NCBI GenBank assembly: GCA_900545555.1
Contig: UQZI01000021.1
Span: forward strand, 1-29,829
DNA: 29,829 nucleotides
Direction of reading: 5' to 3'
Origin: an uncultured Collinsella sp.
GTDB lineage: Bacteria > Actinomycetota > Coriobacteriia > Coriobacteriales > Coriobacteriaceae
In this document: positions 13,716 to 21,718 of the stretch, piece after piece
How positions within the stretch are numbered: the first letter of the stretch is position 1
Layout of the letters: each line of letters starts with the position of its first letter
Position numbers and translations under genes: made by a program
Notes under the pieces: model-generated
The model's input: the letters and a program-made list of their open reading frames with translations, nothing else
Databases searched by the model: none
Told to the model about the DNA's origin: nothing

Positions 13716-15091
13716 TAGCGCGGCTCGCCCACAACGGAGCCGGACAAATACCAGGTCTTGGCAACGTCAACGTCAACATCAACGATCTTACCAACAAGCT
13801 GATCGATGCTGTAACCCTCGGGGATAGGCGCATGCACGGTCTGATTCTTGGGACTCTTGCCCAGCAGGACCGCGTCGTTCTTTTTACTCGTTCCCTCAAT
13901 GAGCGCCGGAACCACAGTATGAAGCTCACCCTGGTTATACTCGTGTGCCGTGGTCTCGATAACCTTAACCAGACGGTTGAAACGCTCGAGAATAACCTCA
14001 TGCGGCGTAGGATCGTCAATCTCGGCGGCCGGGGTACCGGCGCGCTTGGAATAGATGAAGGTATAGGCCTGAGCATAGCGGACCGTCTCGGCAAGTGAGA
14101 GCGTCTGCTCAAAGTCTTCTTCAGTCTCACCCGGGAAGCCAACGATAATGTCGGTCGAGAGCGCGATATCGGGCATGCGGTTGCGAATGCGATCGACAAG
14201 GCCCAGATAGTCCTCGCGTGTATAACGGCGATTCATCTCTTTGAGGATCCGCGTCGAACCTGACTGGACGGCCAAATGCAGCTGCGGCATAACGGCAGGC
14301 GTCTCGGCCATGGCGTCGATGGTCTCGGGCAACAGGTCCTTGGGATGCGAGGACGTAAAGAAGATGCGCTCCACGCCCGTATCGCCCACGGCACGCAGCA
14401 GATCGGCAAAACGCGGCTTGCCAAACAGATCGCGACCATATGAGTTAACGTTTTGGCCCAGCAGCGTAATCTCACGCACGCCCTGGCGCACCAAACCGGT
14501 CACCTCGTCGACAATCTCCTCGAAGGGGCGGCTCTTTTCGCGACCACGCACGTACGGCACGATGCAATAGGTGCAGAAATTATTGCAGCCCGTCATGATG
14601 GGCACCCAGGCGTGATACTGAGTCTCGCGATGCCACGGCATGCTCATGGCATCCGTATCCTCATGCTCATTGGTACGGATATGACGCTTGCCATCAAGGA
14701 ACGCCTCGGCAATGAGCTCGGCCACATGCGCGATGGAATGCGTGCCAAAGATGACATTGACGTTATCGACGTTGGTGAGCAGGCCCTCGCCATCGCGCTG
14801 CGCGATGCAACCGCCAACGGCAACCACGCGCTTGCCCGAAGGCGAAGGCGGCAGGCTTTTGCAGGAATTGCACTGACCGTACAGGCGAGTATCGGCGGCC
14901 TCGCGCACGCAGCACGTCATGAAGACAACGATATCGGCATGCGCGGGATCGAGCGCCATGAGGCAGCCATACGAATCAAGCAGACCGCTCACACGCTCGG
15001 AGTCGTGCTGATTCATCTGGCAGCCAAAGGTGCGGATAAAGTAGGTTTTACCGGCAAGAATATCGCGTACGGAACGCTGGTCCATGTGCAT
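13715..15091 (-). CDS. miaB: tRNA-2-methylthio-N6-dimethylallyladenosine synthase
   Basis: A 458-residue radical SAM methylthiotransferase that turns i6A37 of tRNA into ms2i6A37. The N-terminal UPF0004 domain has the auxiliary cluster cysteines Cys24, Cys60 and Cys95. The radical SAM cluster is Cys169-x3-Cys173-x2-Cys176 in GCNNFCTYC. A TRAM domain closes the protein. The ATG at 15091 has AGGA four bases away; a second in-frame ATG at 15085 is also possible. The opening TYFIRTFGCQMNQHDSERV separates it from RimO, whose gene lies at 21719. It lies 39 bases after spoVS. Confidence 0.95.
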   Translation of the reverse strand: MHMDQRSVRDILAGKTYFIRTFGCQMNQHDSERVSGLLDSYGCLMALDPAHADIVVFMTCCVREAADTRLYGQCNSCKSLPPSPSGKRVVAVGGCIAQRDGEGLLTNVDNVNVIFGTHSIAHVAELIAEAFLDGKRHIRTNEHEDTDAMSMPWHRETQYHAWVPIMTGCNNFCTYCIVPYVRGREKSRPFEEIVDEVTGLVRQGVREITLLGQNVNSYGRDLFGKPRFADLLRAVGDTGVERIFFTSSHPKDLLPETIDAMAETPAVMPQLHLAVQSGSTRILKEMNRRYTREDYLGLVDRIRNRMPDIALSTDIIVGFPGETEEDFEQTLSLAETVRYAQAYTFIYSKRAGTPAAEIDDPTPHEVILERFNRLVKVIETTAHEYNQGELHTVVPALIEGTSKKNDAVLLGKSPKNQTVHAPIPEGYSIDQLVGKIVDVDVDVAKTWYLSGSVVGEPR

Positions 15092-15130
15092 AAGTCCTAA
15101 CGATGGGGAGCGAAACGAGGCAAGCAGAAG

Positions 15131-15448
15131 CTATGCCACAGGCTTAACATCATCCATGACGACGTTATCCATAGCAGCTCGATTGATCTGGTGAACGTAG
15201 ATAGAAAGGCGGATGGCCGTGCGCGACTCCCCGTTAATGAGGATGTCGGAGAACACGGGCGCGCAGGAAATATCAAAACCGGTTGGAATCAAAAAACCGC
15301 GCGCGATAGCAACGGCCTTAATGGCCTGGTTGACGGCACCGGCGCCGACACACTGGATGTTGACGGGTACACCATCCTTGACCATGCCGGCGATGGCGCC
15401 GGCAACGGACGCGGGCGATGATTTGCTTGATACCTTCAGGCAATCCAT
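15131..15448 (-). CDS. spoVS: stage V sporulation protein S
   Basis: A small nucleic-acid-binding protein of 105 residues with an Alba-like fold. It opens with MDCLKVSSKSS and contains GAGAVNQAIKAVAIARGFL and ISCAPVFSDI, the most conserved SpoVS stretches. The ATG at 15448 has AGGAG seven bases upstream; the longer frame to 15523 is not used. The protein is about 20 residues longer than the usual 86 or so, with an extra tail YVHQINRAAMDNVVMDDVKP. SpoVS affects sporulation and septation in Bacillus but also occurs in non-spore-formers. It lies 39 bases before miaB and next to the rny-GHKL unit, as in Firmicute genomes. A promoter is proposed at 15490-15518. Confidence 0.92.
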   Translation of the reverse strand: MDCLKVSSKSSPASVAGAIAGMVKDGVPVNIQCVGAGAVNQAIKAVAIARGFLIPTGFDISCAPVFSDILINGESRTAIRLSIYVHQINRAAMDNVVMDDVKPVA

Positions 15449-15489
15449 GAAGAAACTCCTGCATTTAAAAGTACGTTTTAACTGCAATA

Positions 15490-15518
15490 ACTGTATCGTA
15501 CCGAGTGGACTCGGTAAA
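15490..15518 (-). promoter_or_regulatory. possible spoVS promoter with palindrome in spacer
   Basis: On the minus strand TTTACC (15518-15513) and TACAGT (15495-15490) are 17 bases apart. The spacer and the last bases of the -35 hold the palindrome ACCGAGTGGACTCGGT (15500-15515), which could be an operator or a weak hairpin after the GHKL gene. No T-run follows the palindrome. Confidence 0.4.
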
Positions 15519-15522
15519 GGCA

Positions 15523-16608
15523 CTATTCCTCTTTGGCAAGATCAAAGGTCACGGTGATTCGATCACGCGAAACACGGATCTTTGGGTCGCCGCAAAGGTT
15601 GAGATAGTACCGGGCGGCAAGGTCATTAAAGTCGCGTTCCACAGCGCGCGAAAACTGTGCCATGTCATCCTTGGCAATACGTAGCCCGCGACGATCCTTC
15701 GCGAGATCGACAGGAGCCGGCGCATGCGAGGACGAATCACGCTCGCGCAGCAGACGCGCGGTCACACCGCGAACGGGCTTAATCTGCCCTGCCAAAATGC
15801 GATGGGCCGTGCGCTCGGACATCTCAAGACCCAAACCCGAACAGATACGGATAAAGTCCTCGGCATCAGAAGCAAGGCCTAAACGATCGACAACCGGAAG
15901 CTCGCTCTCGTCATCAATGAACAGGAGACGAGACGTATCAAGCCGGCTTGACGCCTGAGCATAAAGGGTCGCGGCAATCTCAGACGGAGAACCAAGATAG
16001 ACATCGCAACCACGCAACTCCTCGAGCGCAAACTCACATGCAGCGCGAATAATATTATGCGGACCGCGAGCACAGACATAACGTCCGTCCTCATCCTTGA
16101 CGGCCTGGGGCCAGCTGGACTGATCGGCACGCTCACTGAGGCGGTCGGCCGCGACGCTCACCTTAAAGGCTGAACCAAGATCGACACCGGACGTGACCAC
16201 ACGGGCCTCATCGGTGTTCTGCTTGATCGAAAACAATGCCATGCCACGACCGTGAACGCCCCAACGGTCCATCTTCATGCTCTCGAGCTTGGAGGTAACG
16301 CGGGCATCAAAGATTCGCTCTTGCATATCCTGCGGAACGCCCGAACCGTTATCCAGAAAGACAAGCGTGCGGACGCCGTCTTCCTTGGTCGTGGCGAGAT
16401 AGACCTTGTCGGCGCCGGCATCGCGAGCATTACGGAGCATTTCGATGACGATATCCTCGACATGCTGAATGTCGTGCTTTGCCTGGCGCCGCTCGGCCTC
16501 CGAAACGCGGAGGCGGACATACCCCTCGCCAAGGTTCTCCTCGACGCGAAGGTTGCCCTCCCCCGACATCGACGCGATAAATGAGATGAGCTCGTTCGCG
16601 TCGCTCAT
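15523..16608 (-). CDS. GHKL-type ATP-binding protein of unknown function
   Basis: A 361-residue soluble protein with an N-terminal GHKL (Hsp90/histidine kinase/MutL) ATPase fold. The N box is EMLRNARDAGA (56-66), the G1 box DNGSG (86-90) and the G2 box GVHGRGMAL (117-125). No histidine phosphoacceptor domain, receiver or membrane segment is seen, so it is not an ordinary sensor kinase. The remaining 200 or so residues match nothing I recognise. A MutL-like or Hsp90-like clamp is possible but unproven. Its ATG lies one base after the rny stop with no clear ribosome site, so translation is probably coupled to RNase Y. That position suggests a role tied to RNA decay or to SpoVS, encoded next. 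Confidence 0.82.
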   Translation of the reverse strand: MSDANELISFIASMSGEGNLRVEENLGEGYVRLRVSEAERRQAKHDIQHVEDIVIEMLRNARDAGADKVYLATTKEDGVRTLVFLDNGSGVPQDMQERIFDARVTSKLESMKMDRWGVHGRGMALFSIKQNTDEARVVTSGVDLGSAFKVSVAADRLSERADQSSWPQAVKDEDGRYVCARGPHNIIRAACEFALEELRGCDVYLGSPSEIAATLYAQASSRLDTSRLLFIDDESELPVVDRLGLASDAEDFIRICSGLGLEMSERTAHRILAGQIKPVRGVTARLLRERDSSSHAPAPVDLAKDRRGLRIAKDDMAQFSRAVERDFNDLAARYYLNLCGDPKIRVSRDRITVTFDLAKEE

Positions 16609-16609
16609 G

Positions 16610-18160
16610 TTATTTAGCGATATCGACAGCGCGGCTCTCGCGAATCACGACGACGCGCACCTGACCGGGATACTCCATCTCTTCCTCGATCTGATGGGCG
16701 ATATCGTGAGCCAGGACCGTGGACTGGGCATCGGAAATCTTGTCCGGCTGAACCATGACGTGGACCTCGCGACCAGCCTGCATGGCATAGGTGCGCTCGA
16801 CGCCGTCATGGGAGTTGGCGATCTCCTCGAGCTTCTCAAGACGCTTGATGTAGTTCTCGGCAGACTCGCGACGGGCACCGGGGCGAGAGGCAGAGACAGC
16901 ATCGGCGGCCTGCACCAGGACATCGAGCACCGTGTTGGGGTCGACATCGGCATGGTGAGCCTCGATAGCGTGGACGATAACGGGCTTCTCGCCATAACGG
17001 CGGGCCAGCTCGGCGCCGATGACGGCATGCGGGCCCTCGACGTCATGGTCGATTGCCTTGCCCAGGTCGTGCAGCAGGCCAGCGCGCTTGGCAGTCACAA
17101 CGTCCAGGCCAAGCTCGGAAGCCATCACGCCGCACAGATCAGAGACCTCGAGGGAGTGCTGAAGTACGTTCTGACCAAACGAGGTACGGTAGCGCAGGGC
17201 ACCAAGGGTCTTGACGATCTCGGGGTGCAGGTCGTGGATGCCGGTATCGAAGGCAGCCTGCTCGCCAGCCTCGCGCACGCGCTGCTGAACCAGGTCGGCG
17301 GCCTTGTGATACATCTCCTCGATACGGGCGGGGTGAATACGGCCGTCGGCGATGAGGTTCTCGAGGGCGACACGGGCGGTCTCACGACGGACCGGGTCGA
17401 AGCTCGAAAGAACGACGGTCTCGGGCGTGTCGTCGATCACGAGGTTGACGCCGGAAACCTGCTCGAAGGTCCGGATGTTGCGACCCTCGCGACCGATGAT
17501 ACGGCCCTTGAGGTCATCAGAGGGAATGTGCACGGAGGTAACGGTGACCTCGGCAGTGTGGTCGGCAGCGCAGCGCTGAATCGCCAGAGACAGAATTTCC
17601 TGGGCGGTCTTGTGGCACTCGGCGCGAACCTGCTGCTCGGACTCGCGAATGATCGTGGCGGCCTCGTGGGTGACCTCGCCGCGAACCTTATTGAGGAGCT
17701 CCTTGTGGGCGTCCTCACGGGTAAGGTCGGCGATACGCTCGAGCTCGGAGGTCTGCTTTGCGCAGAGCTCCTCGAGCTCACGGGAGCGCTTCTCGACCTG
17801 ACCGGCCTGGCTGGACAGCTGATGCTCGCGCTTGTCGAGAGCGTCGTTGCGGCGATCGAGGGATTCCTCGCGCTGCATCACGCGGTTCTCGAGCGTACGA
17901 ATCTCGTTCTTACGCTGCTTGTCCTCGGCCTCGGCGGCCTGCTTGTTCTTGATGATCTCCTCTTTAGCCTCGAGCAGAGCCTCTTTTTTGAGGGTCTCGG
18001 CCTGACGCTTAGCATCACCGATCAGGGACTCAGCCTGTGCGTGTGCCGACTGGATTTTTTCGTCGGCCTCGTGAAGACTACCCTGCTTGGCGGTGCGCAT
18101 GTAGGCAATGGCGGCGATGGCACCCAAAATGATGCCAACGAGCGCTGCGATGATAGGCAT
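16610..18160 (-). CDS. rny: ribonuclease Y
   Basis: A membrane-anchored endoribonuclease of 516 residues that starts mRNA decay in many Gram-positive bacteria. An N-terminal membrane helix (about 2-21) is followed by a long charged coiled coil (about 30-200). The KH domain has GRIIGREGRN (about 219-228), and the HD domain has the metal-binding HD at 364-365 in LLHDLGK. The ATG at 18160 has AAGGAG five bases upstream; a GTG two codons earlier lies inside that site. RNase J, the other main Gram-positive RNase, is encoded at 27892-29562. A 5' leader of about 160 bases with hairpins precedes it. Confidence 0.96.
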   Translation of the reverse strand: MPIIAALVGIILGAIAAIAYMRTAKQGSLHEADEKIQSAHAQAESLIGDAKRQAETLKKEALLEAKEEIIKNKQAAEAEDKQRKNEIRTLENRVMQREESLDRRNDALDKREHQLSSQAGQVEKRSRELEELCAKQTSELERIADLTREDAHKELLNKVRGEVTHEAATIIRESEQQVRAECHKTAQEILSLAIQRCAADHTAEVTVTSVHIPSDDLKGRIIGREGRNIRTFEQVSGVNLVIDDTPETVVLSSFDPVRRETARVALENLIADGRIHPARIEEMYHKAADLVQQRVREAGEQAAFDTGIHDLHPEIVKTLGALRYRTSFGQNVLQHSLEVSDLCGVMASELGLDVVTAKRAGLLHDLGKAIDHDVEGPHAVIGAELARRYGEKPVIVHAIEAHHADVDPNTVLDVLVQAADAVSASRPGARRESAENYIKRLEKLEEIANSHDGVERTYAMQAGREVHVMVQPDKISDAQSTVLAHDIAHQIEEEMEYPGQVRVVVIRESRAVDIAK

Positions 18161-18195
18161 GCTCACTCCTTTTTATGGATTCGTTACACAACAAA

Positions 18196-18221
18196 GCGAA
18201 CCGTCCTTACAAACGGCTCGC
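18196..18221 (-). promoter_or_regulatory. hairpin in the rny leader
   Basis: On the minus strand GCGAGCCGT and ACGGTTCGC pair over 9 bp with one G-U, closing an 8-base loop, 35 bases before the rny start. A second hairpin, CTCATC-TGT-GATGAG, lies at 18283-18297. Both would be in the 5' leader and could affect RNA stability or translation. Confidence 0.5.
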
Positions 18222-18326
18222 GACATTTGAGTAATATGGGCGCAGCTTATGCGGGTCGGATACAGATAAACATATAAACAAACTCATCACAGATGAGCAC
18301 ATATCACAAAGCAAATGACAGTGTTT

Positions 18327-18355
18327 ATCGTACGTTGAACCACAACAACTGTCAA
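18327..18355 (-). promoter_or_regulatory. rny promoter
   Basis: On the minus strand a consensus TTGACA (18355-18350) is followed after exactly 17 bases by TACGAT (18332-18327). It lies between the recX end and the rny start and predicts a leader of about 160 bases. Confidence 0.75.
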
Positions 18356-18417
18356 ATAAATGGCTCCAGCACGGCGGCTAAAACGCGGTGAACGGCAGGG
18401 CCACAAAACGCATACGC

Positions 18418-19110
18418 CTAAACCGCACATTCCTCACGTTCGGCATCGAGACGTGCCTTAACGGCATCGGCGGCGATGTGATACGAGAAGCCCTTGCCCA
18501 TCAAAAACCGAACCAGTTTTTCGAATCCGCGCGTCTCTGGAACACGCCGCTTGGCGAGCAGGGCTGACGCACGCGCCAAATCGTCTTCGACGGCAAAATA
18601 ATCCTCCGGATAACCGGGAATGTCATCGAGCACGACATGACGGCGCTTGAGCTCGGTCTCGATTTTACGCTGTCCCCAACCGCGCCGCTTGCGTTCCTCG
18701 ATAAAGTACGAGCAAAAGCGGTTCTCGTCTAAAAAGCGATACTCGGTGGCGCGCTCGACGGCGAAATCGATCGCGTGCTGGCGAAAGCCGTAGCGTGCCA
18801 ACTTGTCACAGACCTCACCCGTCGCATGGTCGCGTCGCGATAGCATCTCGGTCACCATGGTAAGTGCACATTTACGCTCGATGAGCTGCACCGCTTCACG
18901 AAAGTTATCCCAATCACAGGGAAGATCGGGGCGATTTTTGACATACAGGCGCGCGACCCGCACGGGAATCCAAATGGACCGCTCAAAACCGCCCTCAAGC
19001 TCACAATCGATATGTGCGCAAGGCTTTTTGGACGCATACCCGCTCGAGAACGAGGAGGCCGCCTTCTTATCGGGAAAAACGACCGTGGCCTCGGTCACCG
19101 TATACGACAT
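18418..19110 (-). CDS. recX: regulatory protein RecX
   Basis: A 230-residue RecX-family protein that binds RecA filaments and limits their activity. The alpha-helical RecX repeats occupy about 85-220, with YRFLDENRFCSYFIEERKRRGWGQRKIETEL in the middle as the most typical segment. The first 80 residues are a less conserved extension. It starts 11 bases after the recA stop and is co-transcribed from the SOS-controlled recA promoter. Ribosome site is weak, so coupling to recA translation may set its lower level. No clear terminator follows it. Confidence 0.9.
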   Translation of the reverse strand: MSYTVTEATVVFPDKKAASSFSSGYASKKPCAHIDCELEGGFERSIWIPVRVARLYVKNRPDLPCDWDNFREAVQLIERKCALTMVTEMLSRRDHATGEVCDKLARYGFRQHAIDFAVERATEYRFLDENRFCSYFIEERKRRGWGQRKIETELKRRHVVLDDIPGYPEDYFAVEDDLARASALLAKRRVPETRGFEKLVRFLMGKGFSYHIAADAVKARLDAEREECAV

Positions 19111-19121
19111 GAGCGTAACCG

Positions 19122-20270
19122 CTACTCGTCGTCATCATCGAGCATGGCGGAACCATCGATGGCGTAAAGCTCGTCAAACTCCTCAGGCGCAGGCTGATCG
19201 GTCAGCTCGACCTCGGACGGAGCATCGTCATCAAACTCAAGCCCGCAGGCAAGGCGGACCTTATGCTCAATCTCGTCGGCGCAATCAGGGTGTTCGCGCA
19301 GGAACGCCTTGGCGGCCTCGCGACCGTTGCCGAGCTTGTCCTCGCCATAGGCAAACCAGGAGCCCATCTTCTTGCAAATGCCGCACTCGACAGCCATGTC
19401 CAGAATCGAGCCCTCCTTAGAGATGCCCGTACCGTACATGATGTCGAACTCAGCAGAACGGAACGGAGCTGCCACCTTGTTCTTAACGACCTTGGCGCGC
19501 ACGCGGTTACCGATAACTTCATCCTTAAGCTTAATGCTGTCGATGCGGCGAATGTCGATACGCACCGAAGAGAAGAACTTAAGGGCGCGGCCGCCCGTCG
19601 TGGTCTCGGGGTTGCCGAACATGACGCCGATCTTCTCTCGCAGCTGGTTAATGAAGATGCATGTCGTGTTGGACTTGGACAGCGAGCCGGCGAGCTTGCG
19701 GAGCGCCTGACTCATCAGACGAGCTTGCAATCCGACCGTGGTATCGCCGATCTCTCCCTCGATCTCGGCACGCGGGGTCAGCGCGGCGACGGAGTCGACG
19801 ACGATGGCATCGATGGCGCCGGAACGCACGAGCATGTCAACAATCTCGAGCGCCTGCTCACCCGTATCAGGCTGGGAAATCAGTACCTCGTCGATATCCA
19901 CGCCAATGCGCGCGGCATACGTGGGATCGAGCGCGTGCTCGGCATCGATAAATGCCACCACGCCACCCATTGCCTGGGCTTCGGCCAGGATCTCGAGCGA
20001 AAGCGTCGTCTTACCGGAGGACTCAGGACCGTAAATCTCGACGATACGGCCGCGCGGCACACCGCCGATACCCAGAGCGGCATCGAGTGCCAGAGCGCCC
20101 GTGGGGATGGCCTCAACCTCAAGCTCGGGGCCGCCGTCACCATACCTCATGATGGAGCCTTGACCGAACTTCTTCTCGATCTCGGCCTTGGTGGTGGCGA
20201 TCATCTCATCGCGCTCTTTACCCGTCGTGCGAGCATGAACGGTACGTACGGGACCTGAATTCTTGGCCAT
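19122..20270 (-). CDS. recA: recombinase RecA
   Basis: A DNA-dependent ATPase of 382 residues that forms filaments on single-stranded DNA, drives strand exchange and triggers LexA cleavage. The Walker A motif is GPESSGKTT (81-89). VVAFIDAEHALDP and the L2-region NQLREKIGVMFGNPETTTGG are as in other RecA proteins. The C-terminal tail is acidic and ends LDDDDE. The ATG at 20270 has GAGGAGGG six bases upstream; a longer frame to 20291 is not supported. No intein is present. Its promoter at 20301-20329 contains a perfect SOS box. Confidence 0.98.
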   Translation of the reverse strand: MAKNSGPVRTVHARTTGKERDEMIATTKAEIEKKFGQGSIMRYGDGGPELEVEAIPTGALALDAALGIGGVPRGRIVEIYGPESSGKTTLSLEILAEAQAMGGVVAFIDAEHALDPTYAARIGVDIDEVLISQPDTGEQALEIVDMLVRSGAIDAIVVDSVAALTPRAEIEGEIGDTTVGLQARLMSQALRKLAGSLSKSNTTCIFINQLREKIGVMFGNPETTTGGRALKFFSSVRIDIRRIDSIKLKDEVIGNRVRAKVVKNKVAAPFRSAEFDIMYGTGISKEGSILDMAVECGICKKMGSWFAYGEDKLGNGREAAKAFLREHPDCADEIEHKVRLACGLEFDDDAPSEVELTDQPAPEEFDELYAIDGSAMLDDDDE

Positions 20271-20300
20271 GAATAGCCCTCCTCTTAACAACCTGCATCG

Positions 20301-20329
20301 ATAATAAACGAACGGCTGTTCGTGGTCAA
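20301..20329 (-). promoter_or_regulatory. recA promoter with perfect SOS box in spacer
   Basis: On the minus strand TTGACC (20329-20324) and TATTAT (20306-20301) are 17 bases apart. The palindrome CGAACGGCTGTTCG (20309-20322) fits entirely in the spacer and has a perfect GAAC-N4-GTTC core. LexA should block this promoter directly. Confidence 0.9.
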
Positions 20330-20371
20330 CCGTTCAGGCCAATCATATGCAGGCAGTCTTTCCAAAACCCA

Positions 20372-20411
20372 ACCAAACGCCGACCAAACACTGACCAAAT
20401 GCTTGACCACA
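20372..20411. repeat. helically phased ACCAAA repeats upstream of recA
   Basis: ACCAAAC begins at 20372 and 20383, ACCAAAT at 20394 and a partial ACCACAAA at 20406, giving steps of 11, 11 and 12 bases. They lie 45 to 80 bases upstream of the recA -35 on the minus strand, where they read as GTTTGGT repeats. Spacing of one DNA turn suggests cooperative binding of a regulator to one face, or an A-tract bend. Confidence 0.6.
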
Positions 20412-20496
20412 AAGGGGCAAATAAGAACAAGAAAGGCAAAAATACACCTATGACCAGCGCAAACGCTAAATTCGTCAGGGGTCCCTATCTCCACAA

Positions 20497-20520
20497 TTAA
20501 GGGGCCCGAAGGCCCCTTAA
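20497..20520 (-). terminator. UUCG-loop hairpin after cinA
   Basis: TTAAGGGGCC-TTCG-GGCCCCTTAA on the minus strand forms a perfect 10-bp stem with a C(UUCG)G tetraloop, eight bases after the cinA stop. The following T-run is short (TTAATTG), but the stem is very stable, so it probably ends the upstream minus-strand operon before recA. Confidence 0.8.
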
Positions 20521-20527
20521 AACACGT

Positions 20528-21058
20528 CTATTCCATAGAGTTAAGCACAAGGACAATGCGTCCCAATGCCTCCGCGACCGCATGGGCACGAACACACGAA
20601 CGGTCGCCCTCATAGTGGCAGCGCACAGAGTCCACGACCGGCACTTCCCCATCAGCCGCGCGATACGCCCAGCCAATATAGAAAGTGCCAGCCGGATCGT
20701 CCTCAGTGCCGCCGCCGGGGCCGGCATAACCCGTTGCGCTCACTGCAATATCGCTCTGGTACAGCTCCAGCGAACCCGCCGCCATCTCGCGCGCGGTCTG
20801 ATGCGACACCGCGGTATAGCGGTCGAGCGTCTCCTGATCAACGCCCAAAACGCGATGCTTGATCTCATCGCAGTAGGTCACCGCACCGCCACGCAGCACC
20901 GCCGAGGCGCCCGGGATATCGGCAATCGTCGAGGCGATCATACCTGCCGTCAGCGACTCAGCCGTCGAAACCGTTACGCCCCGAGCGCTCGCGCGCTCGA
21001 CAATATGACGCGCCAGCTCCTCGTTATGTGCGGAAATCTGCTCAAAAGAGTCCGTCAT
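20528..21058 (-). CDS. cinA: CinA-type nicotinamide-nucleotide amidohydrolase
   Basis: A protein of about 176 residues that corresponds to the CinA C-terminal domain alone (PncC type). It is expected to deamidate nicotinamide mononucleotide in NAD recycling. ESLTAGMIASTIADIPGAS, GGAVTYCDEIK, the AVSATGYAGPGGGTE active-site stretch and GTFYIGW are present. The molybdopterin-binding N-terminal domain of full-length CinA is absent. The start is uncertain between the ATG at 21058 and a GTG at 21064, since both have only weak ribosome sites. It follows pgsA by about ten bases and precedes recA, the usual Gram-positive order. Confidence 0.92.
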   Translation of the reverse strand: MTDSFEQISAHNEELARHIVERASARGVTVSTAESLTAGMIASTIADIPGASAVLRGGAVTYCDEIKHRVLGVDQETLDRYTAVSHQTAREMAAGSLELYQSDIAVSATGYAGPGGGTEDDPAGTFYIGWAYRAADGEVPVVDSVRCHYEGDRSCVRAHAVAEALGRIVLVLNSME

Positions 21059-21070
21059 ACCCACCAGGAC

Positions 21071-21709
21071 CTAGACCGAAAAGACGATCTTGCGGCAGTT
21101 CCAGAAGTACTGGGCGCCCGAGATAACGGTCAGGACAACGGCAACGGCGTACAGGAAGCGCGACACCGAGTAGATGCCGAGCGTCAGCGCCAGCGGGCCA
21201 AGGTGCAAGCCGGCCATCGCAAAGACGCACAGGTAACCGCAGATGGAGACCATCGTGGTCGCCGTCTTGTACTTGCCAAGCTTATCGGCGGCAACGACCA
21301 CGCCGGCGGCACTCGCGACCATGCGAAGGGCGCTCACCAGAAGCTCACGGAACAGGATAATGAACACGGACCACACGGTCACAGCGCCAAAATCCAAGAA
21401 CAGCAGCAGAGCCGAGAACACCAGCAGCTTATCGGCGATGGGGTCCAAGAACTTACCGAAATCGGTAATCTCGTTGCGCGAGCGCGCCAGATAACCGTCG
21501 ACCTTATCGGTGCACGACAGGATAACATACAGAATGAAGGCAGCGGCGGCGAGCGGGCCGTCGAAGGTGCTCCAATCTGTACCGGCAACACTCGTGTGAG
21601 AAAGCGCCGACACGATCATGAACACCGGGATAAAGACGATGCGAACGCACGTCACGATGTTGGCGGGCGTCCAAACACTCGTCAGTTCCTTATTGCTCTC
21701 GTTTGCCAC
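21071..21709 (-). CDS. pgsA: CDP-diacylglycerol-glycerol-3-phosphate 3-phosphatidyltransferase
   Basis: A 212-residue membrane enzyme that makes phosphatidylglycerol phosphate, the committed step to phosphatidylglycerol and cardiolipin. The signature D-x2-DG-x2-AR-x8-G-x3-D-x3-D is complete, with Asp68, Asp71, Gly72, Arg76, Gly85, Asp89 and Asp93. Several membrane helices surround it. The start is a GTG at 21709 with GGAGAG a few bases upstream, nine bases after the rimO stop. This copy sits between rodZ-rimO and cinA-recA, as pgsA does in Bacillus, so it is the better candidate for the housekeeping enzyme than the paralogue at 162-866. Confidence 0.93.
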   Translation of the reverse strand: MANESNKELTSVWTPANIVTCVRIVFIPVFMIVSALSHTSVAGTDWSTFDGPLAAAAFILYVILSCTDKVDGYLARSRNEITDFGKFLDPIADKLLVFSALLLFLDFGAVTVWSVFIILFRELLVSALRMVASAAGVVVAADKLGKYKTATTMVSICGYLCVFAMAGLHLGPLALTLGIYSVSRFLYAVAVVLTVISGAQYFWNCRKIVFSV

Positions 21710-21718
21710 GATGCTCTC

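Noticed and set aside
16469..18277. A 602-codon plus-strand frame opposite rny, and similar long antisense frames at 25104-26531, 26592-27905 and 27691-29547
   Set aside because: All mirror conserved genes (rny, ftsK, rnj) and have no recognisable domains or ribosome sites.
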